A stretch of 64,000 bases of DNA from Globomyces pollinis-pini. Taxonomy: Eukaryota; Chytridiomycota; Chytridiomycetes; Rhizophydiales; Globomycetaceae. Location: assembly GCA_025399215.1 (NCBI GenBank), contig MU621141.1, positions 1 to 64,000 of the forward strand, in the 5' to 3' direction. The position numbers and the translations under genes are program-made. The notes under the pieces are model-generated. The model saw only the letters and a program-made list of their open reading frames with translations. It ran no database searches and had not been told where the DNA came from. Position 1 is the first letter of the stretch; each line of letters starts with the position of its first letter. Positions 11,724-22,215 of this stretch are shown here, piece by piece.

Positions 11724-12591
11724 CTATTTCTTGTATCTGTAATGATAAAAAACCATCACATAAGCAATTAAACTTCCAAACAAAGAGCCTGTGATAATAT
11801 CCGTAGGGTGATGGATGTATTGTTGACTTCTTGAAATAGCAACGTAAGCAGGTAACATAAGGGGTATCATTGAAAACAGTAAGACGAAACCTGGAGTTAC
11901 ACGTCTGCCAACATAAAATCCTAATAGCAACCAACCTTCTTCTAACATCCAAAATACTAAATAAGTAATTCCATAAAATGATATTGAAGAGTGCCCTTGA
12001 ACATAAATACCAATGATAATTATTTACCTGAGAAAAAACTCTTTCTACCTTCCTCAACTGATTTAGCACTACCAGTACATTTATCATCCACTGGTTTACA
12101 ACGATCCAAGAAATCCGGACGAAGTCTTCCAACCCAAATTTTAGCGGATTCTGTAAATGCCAAGGTCATGGCTATTCCTAAAACATACGAATGCAGTATG
12201 ATAACTGTTCGTATTGTAGATCTGGTTACCCCTCCAAAGGTTACTATAAAATTAGCATACTATCCATTGAATACTGATGGGAAGTATAGCAACTGCTACC
12301 ATAACTGCCCAGATTGGGACAATATCTGGTAAATGTGGGTGTGAAATTGAAATATCATTGACATCAAATGGCCGTTCAAAAGGGTGTATGAAGCTAAATA
12401 TCCCAAAAATTAATAAGCAAACTATATATAATCAATAATCAATGTATTTAAATACTGAGGATGGCAATCGAATCTGCAGAAAGCAAAACTGCTTGTAACG
12501 ATGGTGAATTTTGTACTGGAATCGATCTTGAAGGATCGTCTCCCCATTCTGGCATATCGATTGCTAACGATTGTCCTTCTGCTCCTGACAT
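11724..12591 (-). CDS. PAP2 lipid phosphate phosphatase (Dpp1/Lpp1-like)
   Basis: Dephosphorylates lipid phosphates such as phosphatidate or diacylglycerol pyrophosphate at the vacuole or Golgi membrane (family knowledge). From MSGAEGQSLAID the spliced protein shows several membrane helices and the three PAP2 motifs: KIWVGRLRPDF (Lys and Arg-Pro of C1), KSFFSGHSS (SGH of C2, split by an intron of about 30 nt inside SG|H) and SRSQQYIHHPTD (SR and HHPTD of C3). It ends HYRYKK. The join between PISIQW and FGGVTRSTIR is uncertain. Length, near 265 residues, fits the family. Confidence 0.88.
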
Positions 12592-13209
12592 TTTGTAGTA
12601 TTTGTTTGAAAAAAGTCAAAGGGGAAAAGCGGTACATTGACATTGGTAATAGAGTACTCAGTTTACACACTTGAATTATTAGAGTGAGTATTGAAAAAAC
12701 TGGATGGAGTTTTGCTTGTGAGTGAACTGAAGCATGTTCGAGTTGATATAGGTAGTTCGATAGTCTATGCTTTTATAGAAAATAAGCGATATTTGCCTGA
12801 ATTGATTCACAGGATTAAATGATTTTCGAAGTAATTTATTATACTAATCAATATCATTAGCCTTAGGGTAACAAAACAATACCACCATTTGAAACTGATA
12901 CCTAAAAGGAGTTCTAAACGAAAAGTTACCAGTCGATTTATTTATTGAATTAGAAAACGCTCAAGACGAGATCAAAGTCTTAATTTATGAAAATGAATCA
13001 TCGTTGAAAAGTGCGGTTCAATAACCAATAGCGAGAAGCACGATAGGTGAATGAGCTGTCCGAATAAAATACACGTATTCAGGAGTCCCGAGAAAATCAA
13101 GTAATTTATGCAAATAAAAACTCTATCTTTACCTTTAACATTTATATTATTATCGTGTATTGATTAGCATATGAATTAAGAATAGTGTTGAAAGAAAGTA
13201 CAGAAAATT
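12592..13209. other. Intergenic, no gene seen
   Basis: A 618-bp AT-rich region between the 5' end of the PAP2 gene and the 3' end of the second RING gene. It should contain the PAP2 promoter. No ORF or repeat is recognisable. Confidence 0.6.
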
Positions 13210-14553
13210 TTATCGAAGCAATCGTAAATCATAATCTCGATGATCTTGTGTACTAGATGATTCAGTGGAAGTACGTTCAGATTGTCCACATGCATCAGCA
13301 TTGCAAACTGGGCAGGTGCGTTTGGTAGTAGTTAACCATTCATCCACACATTCGGCATGGTAACGGTGCAAACAGAATAATTCTCGTATCATTTCTCCTT
13401 CTTCATAATCTTCGAGACAGAGTGCACATGTTTCATCGGTAGTACGTTCTGTTTGTGATGATTTTGGCTGGGTGATGTTGGAAACGGAAAGTGTTTCACG
13501 GTCGCGTTGGAAGGAGAGGCGACGCTGTAATTCTGTTTTGTCAGGAGGAGACAACGAGTTGTTTTCATTTGGTATGCGTCTTCCTTGTTTTTCGAGTACT
13601 GGTAAATTTCTTGATAAGGTCCGTTTTAACTTTGTATCATCTAATGTGTCCTTTTTGGTTGTTGATTTGATTCTAGTAATTGTTGGTTTACGATTGAGAG
13701 AAATAGTTGAACGGACAGAATCATCTCGCTTTAACACAGTTGAAGAAAAGGGAAAGATCTTAAGTTCATTTAATTCTGCTTCTGTTAACTTCATATTCCG
13801 ATATGGTTCAACCATTTCAATTCCTTGAGGTTGCATATTGTTGAGCAAGAAGTTAGCTGTGACTCTCTCTCGATATTCTTCCAGTGGCTCATTTGGCCTT
13901 CTCCATTGTGATCTATCAAATGATACAGAAGGACACATATTCGGCCATTCTTGATCATAAAGTATACAACCAGGAAAGCATCTACCTTTTGTAACTTCAT
14001 GTATTTGAAACCCAGCCAAAATAACAAAAATCCATAGTGTAAAGACCATTCTTGAACTGTACATTTCAAAGTAAACAGCCTTTGACGCAAATTCCACAGA
14101 TGAAGAACTATAATTGAATTCATGTTTGAAATCCAGAATGCATAAACCAATAATCCAAGAAATATAAGTTAGCCAATCAATGACAGTGTATAAGTATAAA
14201 TTGCCTAAATGAAGTGCAGGACCAAACCAACGTTCCCAGCGTCTAGATAAATCCATAGGGTTGTTCCAATTAGCTCCGTTTGATTGAAGTCGCTGGTTTG
14301 CAATATATTGAATAGGGGTCTTTAATAAACGCAGACCTGATACTCCAATATCAATGAGAAGCCAAGGAATAATACAAGAGTAATCGATATCATGAACGTC
14401 ATTAGAATTTGCTGGATTAATGAGTATAAGAAGTAATGCCAAATGCCAAGCCAGCAGCACTACGTCTCTGACCACACAGGCAATTGTCTGATTTAGAGAC
14501 AGCCTTCCAGGGTGTATTTGAGTAGCATAAGCACCGACTAAAATGCTAGACAT
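13210..14553 (-). CDS. RING-H2 membrane protein, intronless paralogue
   Basis: A single 447-residue reading frame. Residues 1-190 hold four likely membrane helices (for example VVLLAWHLALLLILI and VFTLWIFVILAGF). A conserved block with WPNMCPSVSFDRSQWRRP follows, then a Ser/Arg-rich linker, and a RING-H2 near residues 378-420: CALCLEDYEEGE, CLHRYHAEC, CPVCNADACG. All eight zinc ligands are present. It is clearly homologous over its full length to the gene at the left edge, which has at least two introns where this copy has none. It is likely a membrane-bound ubiquitin ligase. The tail QDHRDYDLRLLR is unique to this copy. Confidence 0.93.
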   Translation of the reverse strand: MSSILVGAYATQIHPGRLSLNQTIACVVRDVVLLAWHLALLLILINPANSNDVHDIDYSCIIPWLLIDIGVSGLRLLKTPIQYIANQRLQSNGANWNNPMDLSRRWERWFGPALHLGNLYLYTVIDWLTYISWIIGLCILDFKHEFNYSSSSVEFASKAVYFEMYSSRMVFTLWIFVILAGFQIHEVTKGRCFPGCILYDQEWPNMCPSVSFDRSQWRRPNEPLEEYRERVTANFLLNNMQPQGIEMVEPYRNMKLTEAELNELKIFPFSSTVLKRDDSVRSTISLNRKPTITRIKSTTKKDTLDDTKLKRTLSRNLPVLEKQGRRIPNENNSLSPPDKTELQRRLSFQRDRETLSVSNITQPKSSQTERTTDETCALCLEDYEEGEMIRELFCLHRYHAECVDEWLTTTKRTCPVCNADACGQSERTSTESSSTQDHRDYDLRLLR

Positions 14554-14882
14554 TATGATGTAAAGAATGTGAAACTTTACTGATTTAGTAAATTTGGAGA
14601 TAAATCAGGACCTTTGAGCTTATTTAAGAATGGTAAACGGAATGGATTTGATCTATTGCAATGATTTTAATGACTGATAGTTTGTATTCATTGTTCATTA
14701 CAATTACTCTGTACTAATATGGATAATTATCATCATTACACTATTATCCAACAGGTTCAATCCTGTTTGAGTTCATCATTCTGAATCAGAATTATGAAAT
14801 TTTCTGATTATTTCAGCTTCGTTTGATTTTTTAAATTTAGTATTGAATTTCTTATTTTTATTTTTTTTTGTTTTACAACGAA
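14554..14882. promoter_or_regulatory. Divergent intergenic promoter region
   Basis: A 329-bp AT-rich spacer between the minus-strand RING gene and the plus-strand helicase gene. It ends in long T tracts just before the helicase ATG. No gene is seen. Confidence 0.5.
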
Positions 14883-16158
14883 ATGCAAATATTAAAAAGG
14901 TGGTTTTCAAATCTTGGATTGCATTCTGATCTAGTCAAAGCAGCTGCTGCTATAGGAGCTCATATACCGTCAGATATTCAATCTAAAGCTATACCGGTAT
15001 CATTTGTTATCCTCATGGTAGGTTATCTTGTCCAATAGTCACACTATCATTCATTCAGAAACCGGTTCAGGAAAAACACTCGCTTATTTGTTGCCTCTTC
15101 TGTCGAAACTACCGTCAATTGTTAGAAAGTCCCCAAACCATTTATCTCCAAAGTTACTCATTCTTGTCCCTTCACATCATTTACAAATGCAGTTGATGCA
15201 GGTATTAGATAAACTAACACAGAATATGCCTAATCCGCCTACTATTGCCATCTATCCTCCTTCAAATTGTAATTTTTTATCAGGTACTAATTGACATATA
15301 TTAGCGCTTGTCCATTTACATCCAGTTGATATAGGAATTTCATCTTCAGGATTGATTCTGGAACGCTATAAAAAACCAAAGAATTTTGTTCGATTGTTTG
15401 AAAATACCAGATTAGTTTGTTTGGATGAGGCTGATGAGAGTTTGGTCACCTTAGATGGTCGAAAGTTTTTAAATCGTGCAATTCAAGCGCTACAAAAGTT
15501 GAAAGAATTACCACATTCACAGTTTGTTTTCAGTGCTGCTACATTACCAAGAAGCGATAGCAAAAACAGTAAAGCTCCTGAAAATATATTACGGAAAATG
15601 TTTCGAAATATTAATCATGTTCATTCCAAAAACTTTGAAAACCTTCCTACAGGTACATTTTAACTAATATTAAAAATCAACAGGTTTAATCGAACAATCT
15701 ATAATATGTGAAGAGTTGACCTGGAAGCGAAAATATAAGGAATTATTGGAATTAGTAAAGAAAAGCCAGGGAAAACAACAATGGCTAGTCTTTTGTGATA
15801 GCCCAGCTTCAGTAGATAAATTGGCAGCTGATCTGGAGGAGGATGTAAAAAACATTACAAACGTTAAAGCCAAAGTTCAACCAATAAATAGCCGGATAAT
15901 GAAACATGAGCGAACGCAGTCAATTTTAGATCTGCTAAATAACCAACCAGCAGAGAATGAATTGCATATTGTCATTGCTACGGATATTCTAGCACGTGGA
16001 TTGGATTTTGAGAATGTTTCTAGTATAATTCACTTTGATGCACCAAGAACAGCAATTGATTTTCGACATCGAGTTGGTAGAACATGCAGACAAGAGGGAC
16101 AAATAGGATATTGTAAGTGAACATTTTACTAAAGATAGCCATTCAATTCAAGATATAA
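14883..16158 (+). CDS. DEAD-box RNA helicase, Mrh4/DDX28-like, probably mitochondrial
   Basis: ATP-dependent RNA helicase, by similarity involved in mitochondrial large-subunit assembly. It starts MQILKRWFSNLGL, a short basic leader directly joined to a Q-motif-like region. Introns: 25 nt after SKAIP, 21 nt at 15284-15304, about 30 nt after NLPT and one near the end. Motifs are I SETGSGKT, Ia-like ILVPSHH (in place of PTRELA), II LDEAD, III FSAAT, V IATDILARGLDF and VI HRVGRTCR. The protein stops soon after motif VI (GYSIQFKI by the splice I favour). A longer end is possible if the last intron ends at 16151, which would run close to the Tudor-SN start. Motifs are firm; the C-terminus and organelle are uncertain. 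Confidence 0.82.
15284..15304 (+). other. 21-nt intron
   Basis: gtactaattgacatatattag, with an in-frame stop (TGA/TAG in the read-through frames). Removing it joins SNCNFLSG to ALVHLHPVDIG in one frame. It is the shortest intron I can support in the window, with a possible branch-point CTAAT only a few bases from the 5' splice site. Confidence 0.75.
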
Positions 16159-16279
16159 ATCGTATACATGGACTGGATCTGAATGAAATATATTTATTTT
16201 ACCATTTGAATCAATTTTGTATCCCTGGGTACCACCAAATCCCTAGATTTTTTGAGATTTTTTTCAATATTTTTGAACC

Positions 16280-19264
16280 ATGAATTCTGCTTTTCCTCAA
16301 TCTGGCCATGCCTTTGTCAAATCTATTTTATCCGGAGACTCTGTTGTGATTCGTTTGAAGCCGCAAGGGGGTCCTCCACCAGAGTTGGCTTTTTCACTAT
16401 CAAACATTGTCTCTCCTCGTTTGGCTTCAAAGAATTTAGAAAATGAAGAAGTATCCAATCTTGTGATTTTAATTCAACTTATTAGGATTTCGCATTCGAA
16501 TCTAAAGAATTCTTGCGTGAATTTTTGATTGGGAAAGAAGTTGTTTACAAAATCGAATACCAATCTGTAATTTTTTAAACATTGTTTTATATTGATAGGC
16601 ATCAAATAGAGCTTATGGAACACTTAAAGTGCAACATCCAATCAATAATGAAACAATTGTAAATAGAATTGTTGTCGCTGCTGGATGGGCAAAAGTGAAA
16701 TCATCAGATCCTAAAAGAGGCTCGGGAGAGTAATCTTGATTTTTTAAACTAACTTGTAGTGAACAAGATAGTCTTTCTATTTTAGAACTAGATGCCCAAA
16801 ACCAAAAACTTGGTATTTGGCAAACAGGCGTTTATAAACCAGTAATCATTATAGCATTAAATGAAACAGAGACAAGTATTTTATACATTTGATAGAGATC
16901 CAAGAATGTTTTTGAAGAATTTTAAAAGCATTCCAATTCCAGGTAAGCTTGATTTTGTATTCATATGGTAGCAATCATTGAGCAAGTAAGAGATGGATCC
17001 TCATTGAGATTATTACTTTTACTGGAGCAAGATGGTATTAATGTTCATCAATACGTCACTGTTTTGATTTCTGGAATCAAGTGTCCTGTTTATCGCAAAG
17101 ATATTCCTAACGTAGAGGATCTAGTTGAACCTTTCGCTGAAGAGGCTAAATTCTTTGTGGAGACGAGATTATTGAACAAGAAAATTCATGTACTATTGGA
17201 ATCGGTCACTGGACAAGGGACCAATATCAATTTTTATGGAAGTATTCAACATCCTGTTGGAAACATTGCAGAATTCTTGCTCAAAGAAGGGTAATTTTAT
17301 TTTCTTTTATTGGGTAGGTATGCCAAAGTTTTGGATTGGAATTTGGCTGTCGTAACTAACTCTGAAAAATATAAACCTTGTGAACTACTCGCTAAATCAA
17401 AGAAGCTTCGGGTATGGAAAAGTTTTGTCAAGCAAACAAACGACATTGGAAATTCATCAAATCAATTTCAAGCTGAAGTAACCAAAATTCTTGGACCAGA
17501 TTTCATTCAAGTAGAACATCAAGGAAAAGCTCGAAAAATATACTTTTCATCAATCAGAGGACCAAAAAGAATGAAAAATGATTTGGATTGTGAAATCGGT
17601 TACTATGTCAATGCAATCGAATATCTTCGAACACGTCTGATTGGCCAAAAAGTGTCAATCAAAATTGACTATATCAAACCAGCCGAGGGTGAGTATGAGC
17701 AACGTGAATGTGCAACGATCAAGAAAGGTGAAAGTAATATTGCTGAAGGGCTTGTGAGCAAAGGATACGCTTATGTAATTAAGCATCGTAAAGATGATCA
17801 TAGCCGTTCATCAGCTTATGATTCATTGTTGCATGCAGAAGAAAAGGCAATTGAAGCTGCTAAAGGTGTTCATTCTACTAAAGAGTTGCCAATTCATCGT
17901 ATTATTGATGCATCCGAAAATTTAGCGAAAGCCAAATCTTATTTCGCCCAGCTACAGCGTGCCGATAAGCTGAAAGGTGTTGTTGAATATGTTGCTTCTG
18001 GATCTCGATTCCGAATTTTAGTTCCTACCCTTTCACTTCGGTTGACATTTATTTTGAGCGGAATTAAAACACCACGATCTGCTAGAGGTGATCAGAAAGG
18101 GGAACCTTACGGAACTGAAGCTCTTGCTTTCTCCTCCAAACGTATCTTACAACGGGAAGTTGAATTCATGGTTGAAGGTCAAGACAAAGCTGGAAGTTTT
18201 ATTGGAACATTGTTGACCGGCAGTGATAATCTGGCTATCCTGCTGCTTCAAGAAGGGCTATCAACAGTTCATGAATTTTCAGCAAGTGGTAGTCCTTATG
18301 CTAGCCAATGGAAAGCAGCCCAAGAAGAAGCTAAAGAATTAAAAAAGAATATTTGGAAGAATTATGTGATGGATACAGTGACAAAGGAAGTTGAAGAATT
18401 TAAAATTTCTCAAGATACCCCAAAAATTGTTGAAGTTATTGTTTGTGAAATTGCAAGCGACGGGGTATTGAATCTGCAAATCGTTGGGCCAGGTATACAA
18501 TTGATATCTCATAACTAGATCTATCTAAACTGGAGAAGCTTATGAGCGATTTTGCTAATCATCACAGTGGTGTTGGCCAACAAGTTATGACACCATTTAC
18601 ACCTAAAGTGGGTGATTACTGCAGTGCACAATTCTCAGTTGATAAGCAATGGTAATGATTTATACTCTCATCATTAGGTACCGTGCTAGAGTACGAAAGA
18701 TCAATGGTGTTAACTCATATACCGTTCACTACATTGATTATGGAAATTCCGAGCCTTTGCCTGGTTCTCGGTTACGAGCTTTACCTCAGCAATTTTCCGT
18801 CAGTGTGCTTAAAGCACAATCGCATTTAGCTCAGCTAGCATATGTTGATTTAGCTCCTATTGATGGTGAATTTGGTGAAGATGCTATATCTCTGTTAGGC
18901 TCTTTATGTGTCGGTGATTTAGCAGCGCATATCGTTGGTGTTTCAAGTACTAGTAATGGCAGTTCATTATCTGTGGTCCTATATCGAAAAAACAACCTAG
19001 TATCTATTAATGAAGAGTTGATCAGAGAAAGTCTTGCCATTGTCACTCCGGCTGAAGTTAAAAGGTTTGATGTAGAACAACGAAATAATAAGAAAAAATT
19101 CCTTGGTCAACGAGTTACAGCAAATTCGGTAAAGTCTGAACTGGAAAAATTGATTGATGCACAAACTCTTGCGAAAAGAAATAGAGTAAGTTTCTTTTAA
19201 TTGTTAATGCTAGGTAAATTTGTGGCAATATGGGGACTTTTTGAACGACGACGATGTCAATTAA
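16280..19264 (+). CDS. Tudor staphylococcal nuclease (SND1/Tudor-SN)
   Basis: Multi-domain RNA-binding protein linked to RNA silencing, mRNA stability and splicing in other eukaryotes. It starts MNSAFPQSGHAFVKSILSG. Four SNase-like domains follow (for example LSNIVSPRLASK, LREFLIGKEVVYKIEYQ; LISGIKCPVYRKD; FSSIRGPKRMKND, YLRTRLIGQKVSIKIDY; LSGIKTPRSARGD). Then comes a Tudor domain (PKVGDYCSAQF, WYRARVRKI, YTVHYIDYGNSEPLP) and the closing partial SNase ending LWQYGDFLNDDDVN. About eight short introns interrupt the N-terminal third; the 17310-18518 stretch is one long exon. Its presence fits fungi other than budding yeasts. The last exon after KRNR is only about 50 nt. Confidence 0.92.
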
Positions 19265-19367
19265 TCAAAAATGTTTTAAATAAACGTGACTACTCAAATT
19301 TAATTTGATGAATTTAAAAATTTAAAAAAGAGATAATTTCAAAGGAGTTAAATTTATTTTCAAGTTC

Positions 19368-20443
19368 TTATAGTGCAGCTTTTTCGAAATCAGATTTCTC
19401 GTGACGATTTTCAACTGCATCTGGACCAAATCCATTGACTCTCAATCCTCTTTTGACAGCATCACGTTCAAGTAACAGTGCTGACCATCGCTTTACATTA
19501 GCATATGAATCCAGTTGTAAAAATTCTTTAGCATTATAACCTGTGTCTAGACAACGAATCCAAGGGAAAATAGCCATATCAGCAATAGTATATTCTTGTC
19601 CACTAACGTATTTGTTTTGACTTAATTGCTGATCTAAAACATCCAAAATACGTTTTGTTTCCATTGTAAATCGATCGATTCCATATTCAATACTGACTGG
19701 AGCGTATTTGTAGAAATGACCAAATCCACCTCCCAAGAAAGGAGCCGTTCCAACATTCCAAAATAACCAGTTAAGACATTCAGCCTATGGAAATGAGTTG
19801 AAAGAGGACTTACTCTCAAAGCAGGATCTGTAGGAATGAACTTTCCATACTTTTCAGCAAGGTGAAGTAAAATGGACCCAGTTTCAAAAACGCGAATAGG
19901 TTTCTCTCCAGTATTATCAACCACTATACGTTAGAGATTTCAAACACTACATGCAGGGATTTTTGAGTTGGGATTGATAGCAACAAACCCGGAGGTGAAT
20001 TGATCTAATTGCATAATGTTAATTTTCCATGCATCATAATCCACTCCCAATTCTTCCAAAAGAATGGTGACTTTCTGACCATTTGGTGTTCCTAAGCTGA
20101 GACGATAAGAAAGACTTGATCATTACCTGTACAACTGCAGAGGATGTTTTCCAACAGGTAGATCGCGTTCAGATCTCTTCCCAGCAGTGGGTCTGTTCAT
20201 TCCTCCAAATGGTTGACCACTAGGGTCGGTAGGTACTTGCCAAACAGCAGGGACAGTATATGATTCTGGTAGTGATGGTCTTGTTGTCATCTTCTTCGCG
20301 GTTTGAGTTAAAGTTCTTTTTGAGGGATTAGAAATAGATGAAATCCTTGGATTTATAAATCGTTTGAGCATGAGGTGCTTGAATGTGGCGAATTTTCCGA
20401 CTTTTATCCATTCCAAGACTCGGCCGAAAGGTTTCAACACCAT
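19368..20443 (-). CDS. Glutathione transferase / disulfide-bond oxidoreductase, YghU-like
   Basis: Glutathione-dependent thiol/disulfide enzyme. The spliced protein carries FGGMNRPTAGKRSERDLPVG, LYSLGTPNGQKVTILLEEL, the thioredoxin-fold end NPNSKIPA, FETGSILLHLAEKYGKF, and the C-terminal helical domain LGGGFGHFYKYAPVSIEY, EYTIADMAIFPWIR. These match bacterial YghU and fungal homologues closely. Three introns of about 27-30 nt split it. From ATG 20443 there is a 50-residue Arg/Lys/Ser-rich leader (KRFINPRISSISNPSKRTL) that could target mitochondria; an internal start at MTTRPSLPESY would give the cytosolic form. Which start is used cannot be decided here. Confidence 0.9.
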
Positions 20444-20629
20444 CACCCAATCACATCACAATTTTTGGATATTGCCCTTGTATAAAACGTTATTCCGGCT
20501 GGGAATTATTCCGGCAGGTCTCTGGGCTGGTGGAAGTTTTTAGATGACACGTAAGAATTCACAAAAGATGGTCTAATGAACGCGAATAATTCCACTAACA
20601 ATAATCCGAAATATTATATTAATAAACTA
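20444..20629. other. Short intergenic region
   Basis: A spacer of 186 bp with a TATA-like GTTTTATACAAG (minus strand, near 20478-20489), about 35-45 nt upstream of the glutathione transferase ATG, consistent with a promoter. Confidence 0.4.
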
Positions 20630-21880
20630 TTAACTACGTAAAATTCTTTTCACAAACTGCACAAGTGTATTCCCTACATATTTCCTCATCAAATACTTTT
20701 TTAACGACTTCAAATAAGAGTGGAATAGCTGCCATACCAATGCCTTCATTACGCTAAAATAACTCCCGGAGCATGCATACACTTGTTGTGAGTTGCCATA
20801 TTGAGGTGTTGCAGAGATATCAATTATAGTTGCAGATCCCTTTTGGCATTGATAACTAGATTCACACGTTTCATGTGGATGTTTTAAGGAGTTAAGTTGT
20901 TCATTTATATCGTGTATATCTATGGGAATCTTCTCTCCATGAGAACTGGAGGTGTGTATTTTGCTGGAAGTTTGGAGGTTTTGCTGAAAACAGAAACTGT
21001 AAAATTGTGGTTGCTGTAATGCCTCCACAGGATCTATATCAATAGGAGAATGTATTTTTTCGGTTAATGGAAAGCTTGTTTGGCTGGCTTTTTCCATTCG
21101 AAGGATTTCCCTCTCAGCCTGAGACGTATTAAGAATTGGTGAAGCGGATCTTGTCTGTTCTTCATTTTTGTTTGGTATTCGATGAATAGCTAATTGGGCA
21201 TTTTGTGAGGGATTGGAAAGGAGTCCTGCTCCATGTAACTCCAGAGTGTTATTAGCACATTCATTTCCTTCTATGCCTATATTCAATAGACAATGGTAGT
21301 CACTAAGATTGAAATTTAGTTTGTGAGGTAACGCTGGTTGGTTTTCATACAATACTGATTTAAAGAATTCCAACTCTAATTCTTGACGTTTGCACAATCC
21401 ATCCAATAGGTAAAAGTCATCTAATAGTTTTAAATGCAGGTGGTTGTTCTCATGTTGTGATTGTTGCATTTCATCTAGCATTCGAATTTGTTGATTAATC
21501 ATCCCCAACTTCTGGTTTACTCTTAGTATTTTTTGAAATAGATCTACCACCTTATTTTGCAGATTTTCTAGTATGTATGTATCTAGTGCTAAATCGTGTA
21601 AGGGCTCTGACTGTTGTCTATCATTTTCTGATTGGTTTGAATAATATTGCTGCAGATCCATTAGATCTGTTGATCGCTTTGATTCCATTGTGATTATTGG
21701 TTGATGATTTATATTATGATTGATGAAATCCTTAAGATAGTTAATCTCTATTTCGCAGTTCTTTAATAGTTTACTATGATTCTTCTTGTGGAAGCTTAGA
21801 GTGTTTTCTAAAGACTTGATGACATGCTGGCTATCTTCCAACTCCTTGGTTAAATCTTGAATGATTTCAGACTCTTTCAT
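20630..21880 (-). CDS. Coiled-coil protein of unknown function
   Basis: No family recognised. From MKESEIIQDLTKELEDSQ the first 200 residues are strongly helical with heptad spacing (KSLENTLSFHKKNHSK; NKVVDLFQKILRVNQKLG), followed by a Ser/Gln/His-rich region. The C-terminus (VMKALVWQLFHSYLKSLKKY) is amphipathic or hydrophobic. The frame stays open upstream to ATG 21964, giving a hydrophobic leader (CFFLLIANHCHLNK...VIFFLEMKES), but that stretch ends in an intron-like sequence (gtggttg...tttctag, 26 nt), so I prefer 21880 or an unseen upstream exon. A scaffold role in a cytoskeletal or centrosomal structure is possible; nothing proves it. Confidence 0.6.
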   Translation of the reverse strand: MKESEIIQDLTKELEDSQHVIKSLENTLSFHKKNHSKLLKNCEIEINYLKDFINHNINHQPIITMESKRSTDLMDLQQYYSNQSENDRQQSEPLHDLALDTYILENLQNKVVDLFQKILRVNQKLGMINQQIRMLDEMQQSQHENNHLHLKLLDDFYLLDGLCKRQELELEFFKSVLYENQPALPHKLNFNLSDYHCLLNIGIEGNECANNTLELHGAGLLSNPSQNAQLAIHRIPNKNEEQTRSASPILNTSQAEREILRMEKASQTSFPLTEKIHSPIDIDPVEALQQPQFYSFCFQQNLQTSSKIHTSSSHGEKIPIDIHDINEQLNSLKHPHETCESSYQCQKGSATIIDISATPQYGNSQQVYACSGSYFSVMKALVWQLFHSYLKSLKKYLMRKYVGNTLVQFVKRILRS

Positions 21881-22215
21881 TTCTAGAAAAAATATTACAA
21901 ACAACCACGAATGAAGCTTATTCAGATGACAATGATTTGCTATTAGAAGGAAAAAACAAGGCATTGCTATATCGCTCTTCTCGATTATAATGATCTATCT
22001 TAGTACAATGATTACAATATTAGAAATATATTGTAAAAGAGTGAAATTGATTGATGACACTACTGAGACTTATATATACAACAAGAAGTGTCTTATATAA
22101 TATAATTTGATACTAGTTGGGTTCTGAGTGTCTGAACGCGCCAATCTACATATATCAATGTCGGTTCAGTTCCAATTACAAAAGTATATCATTTCCTATA
22201 GATTATTAGAATACA

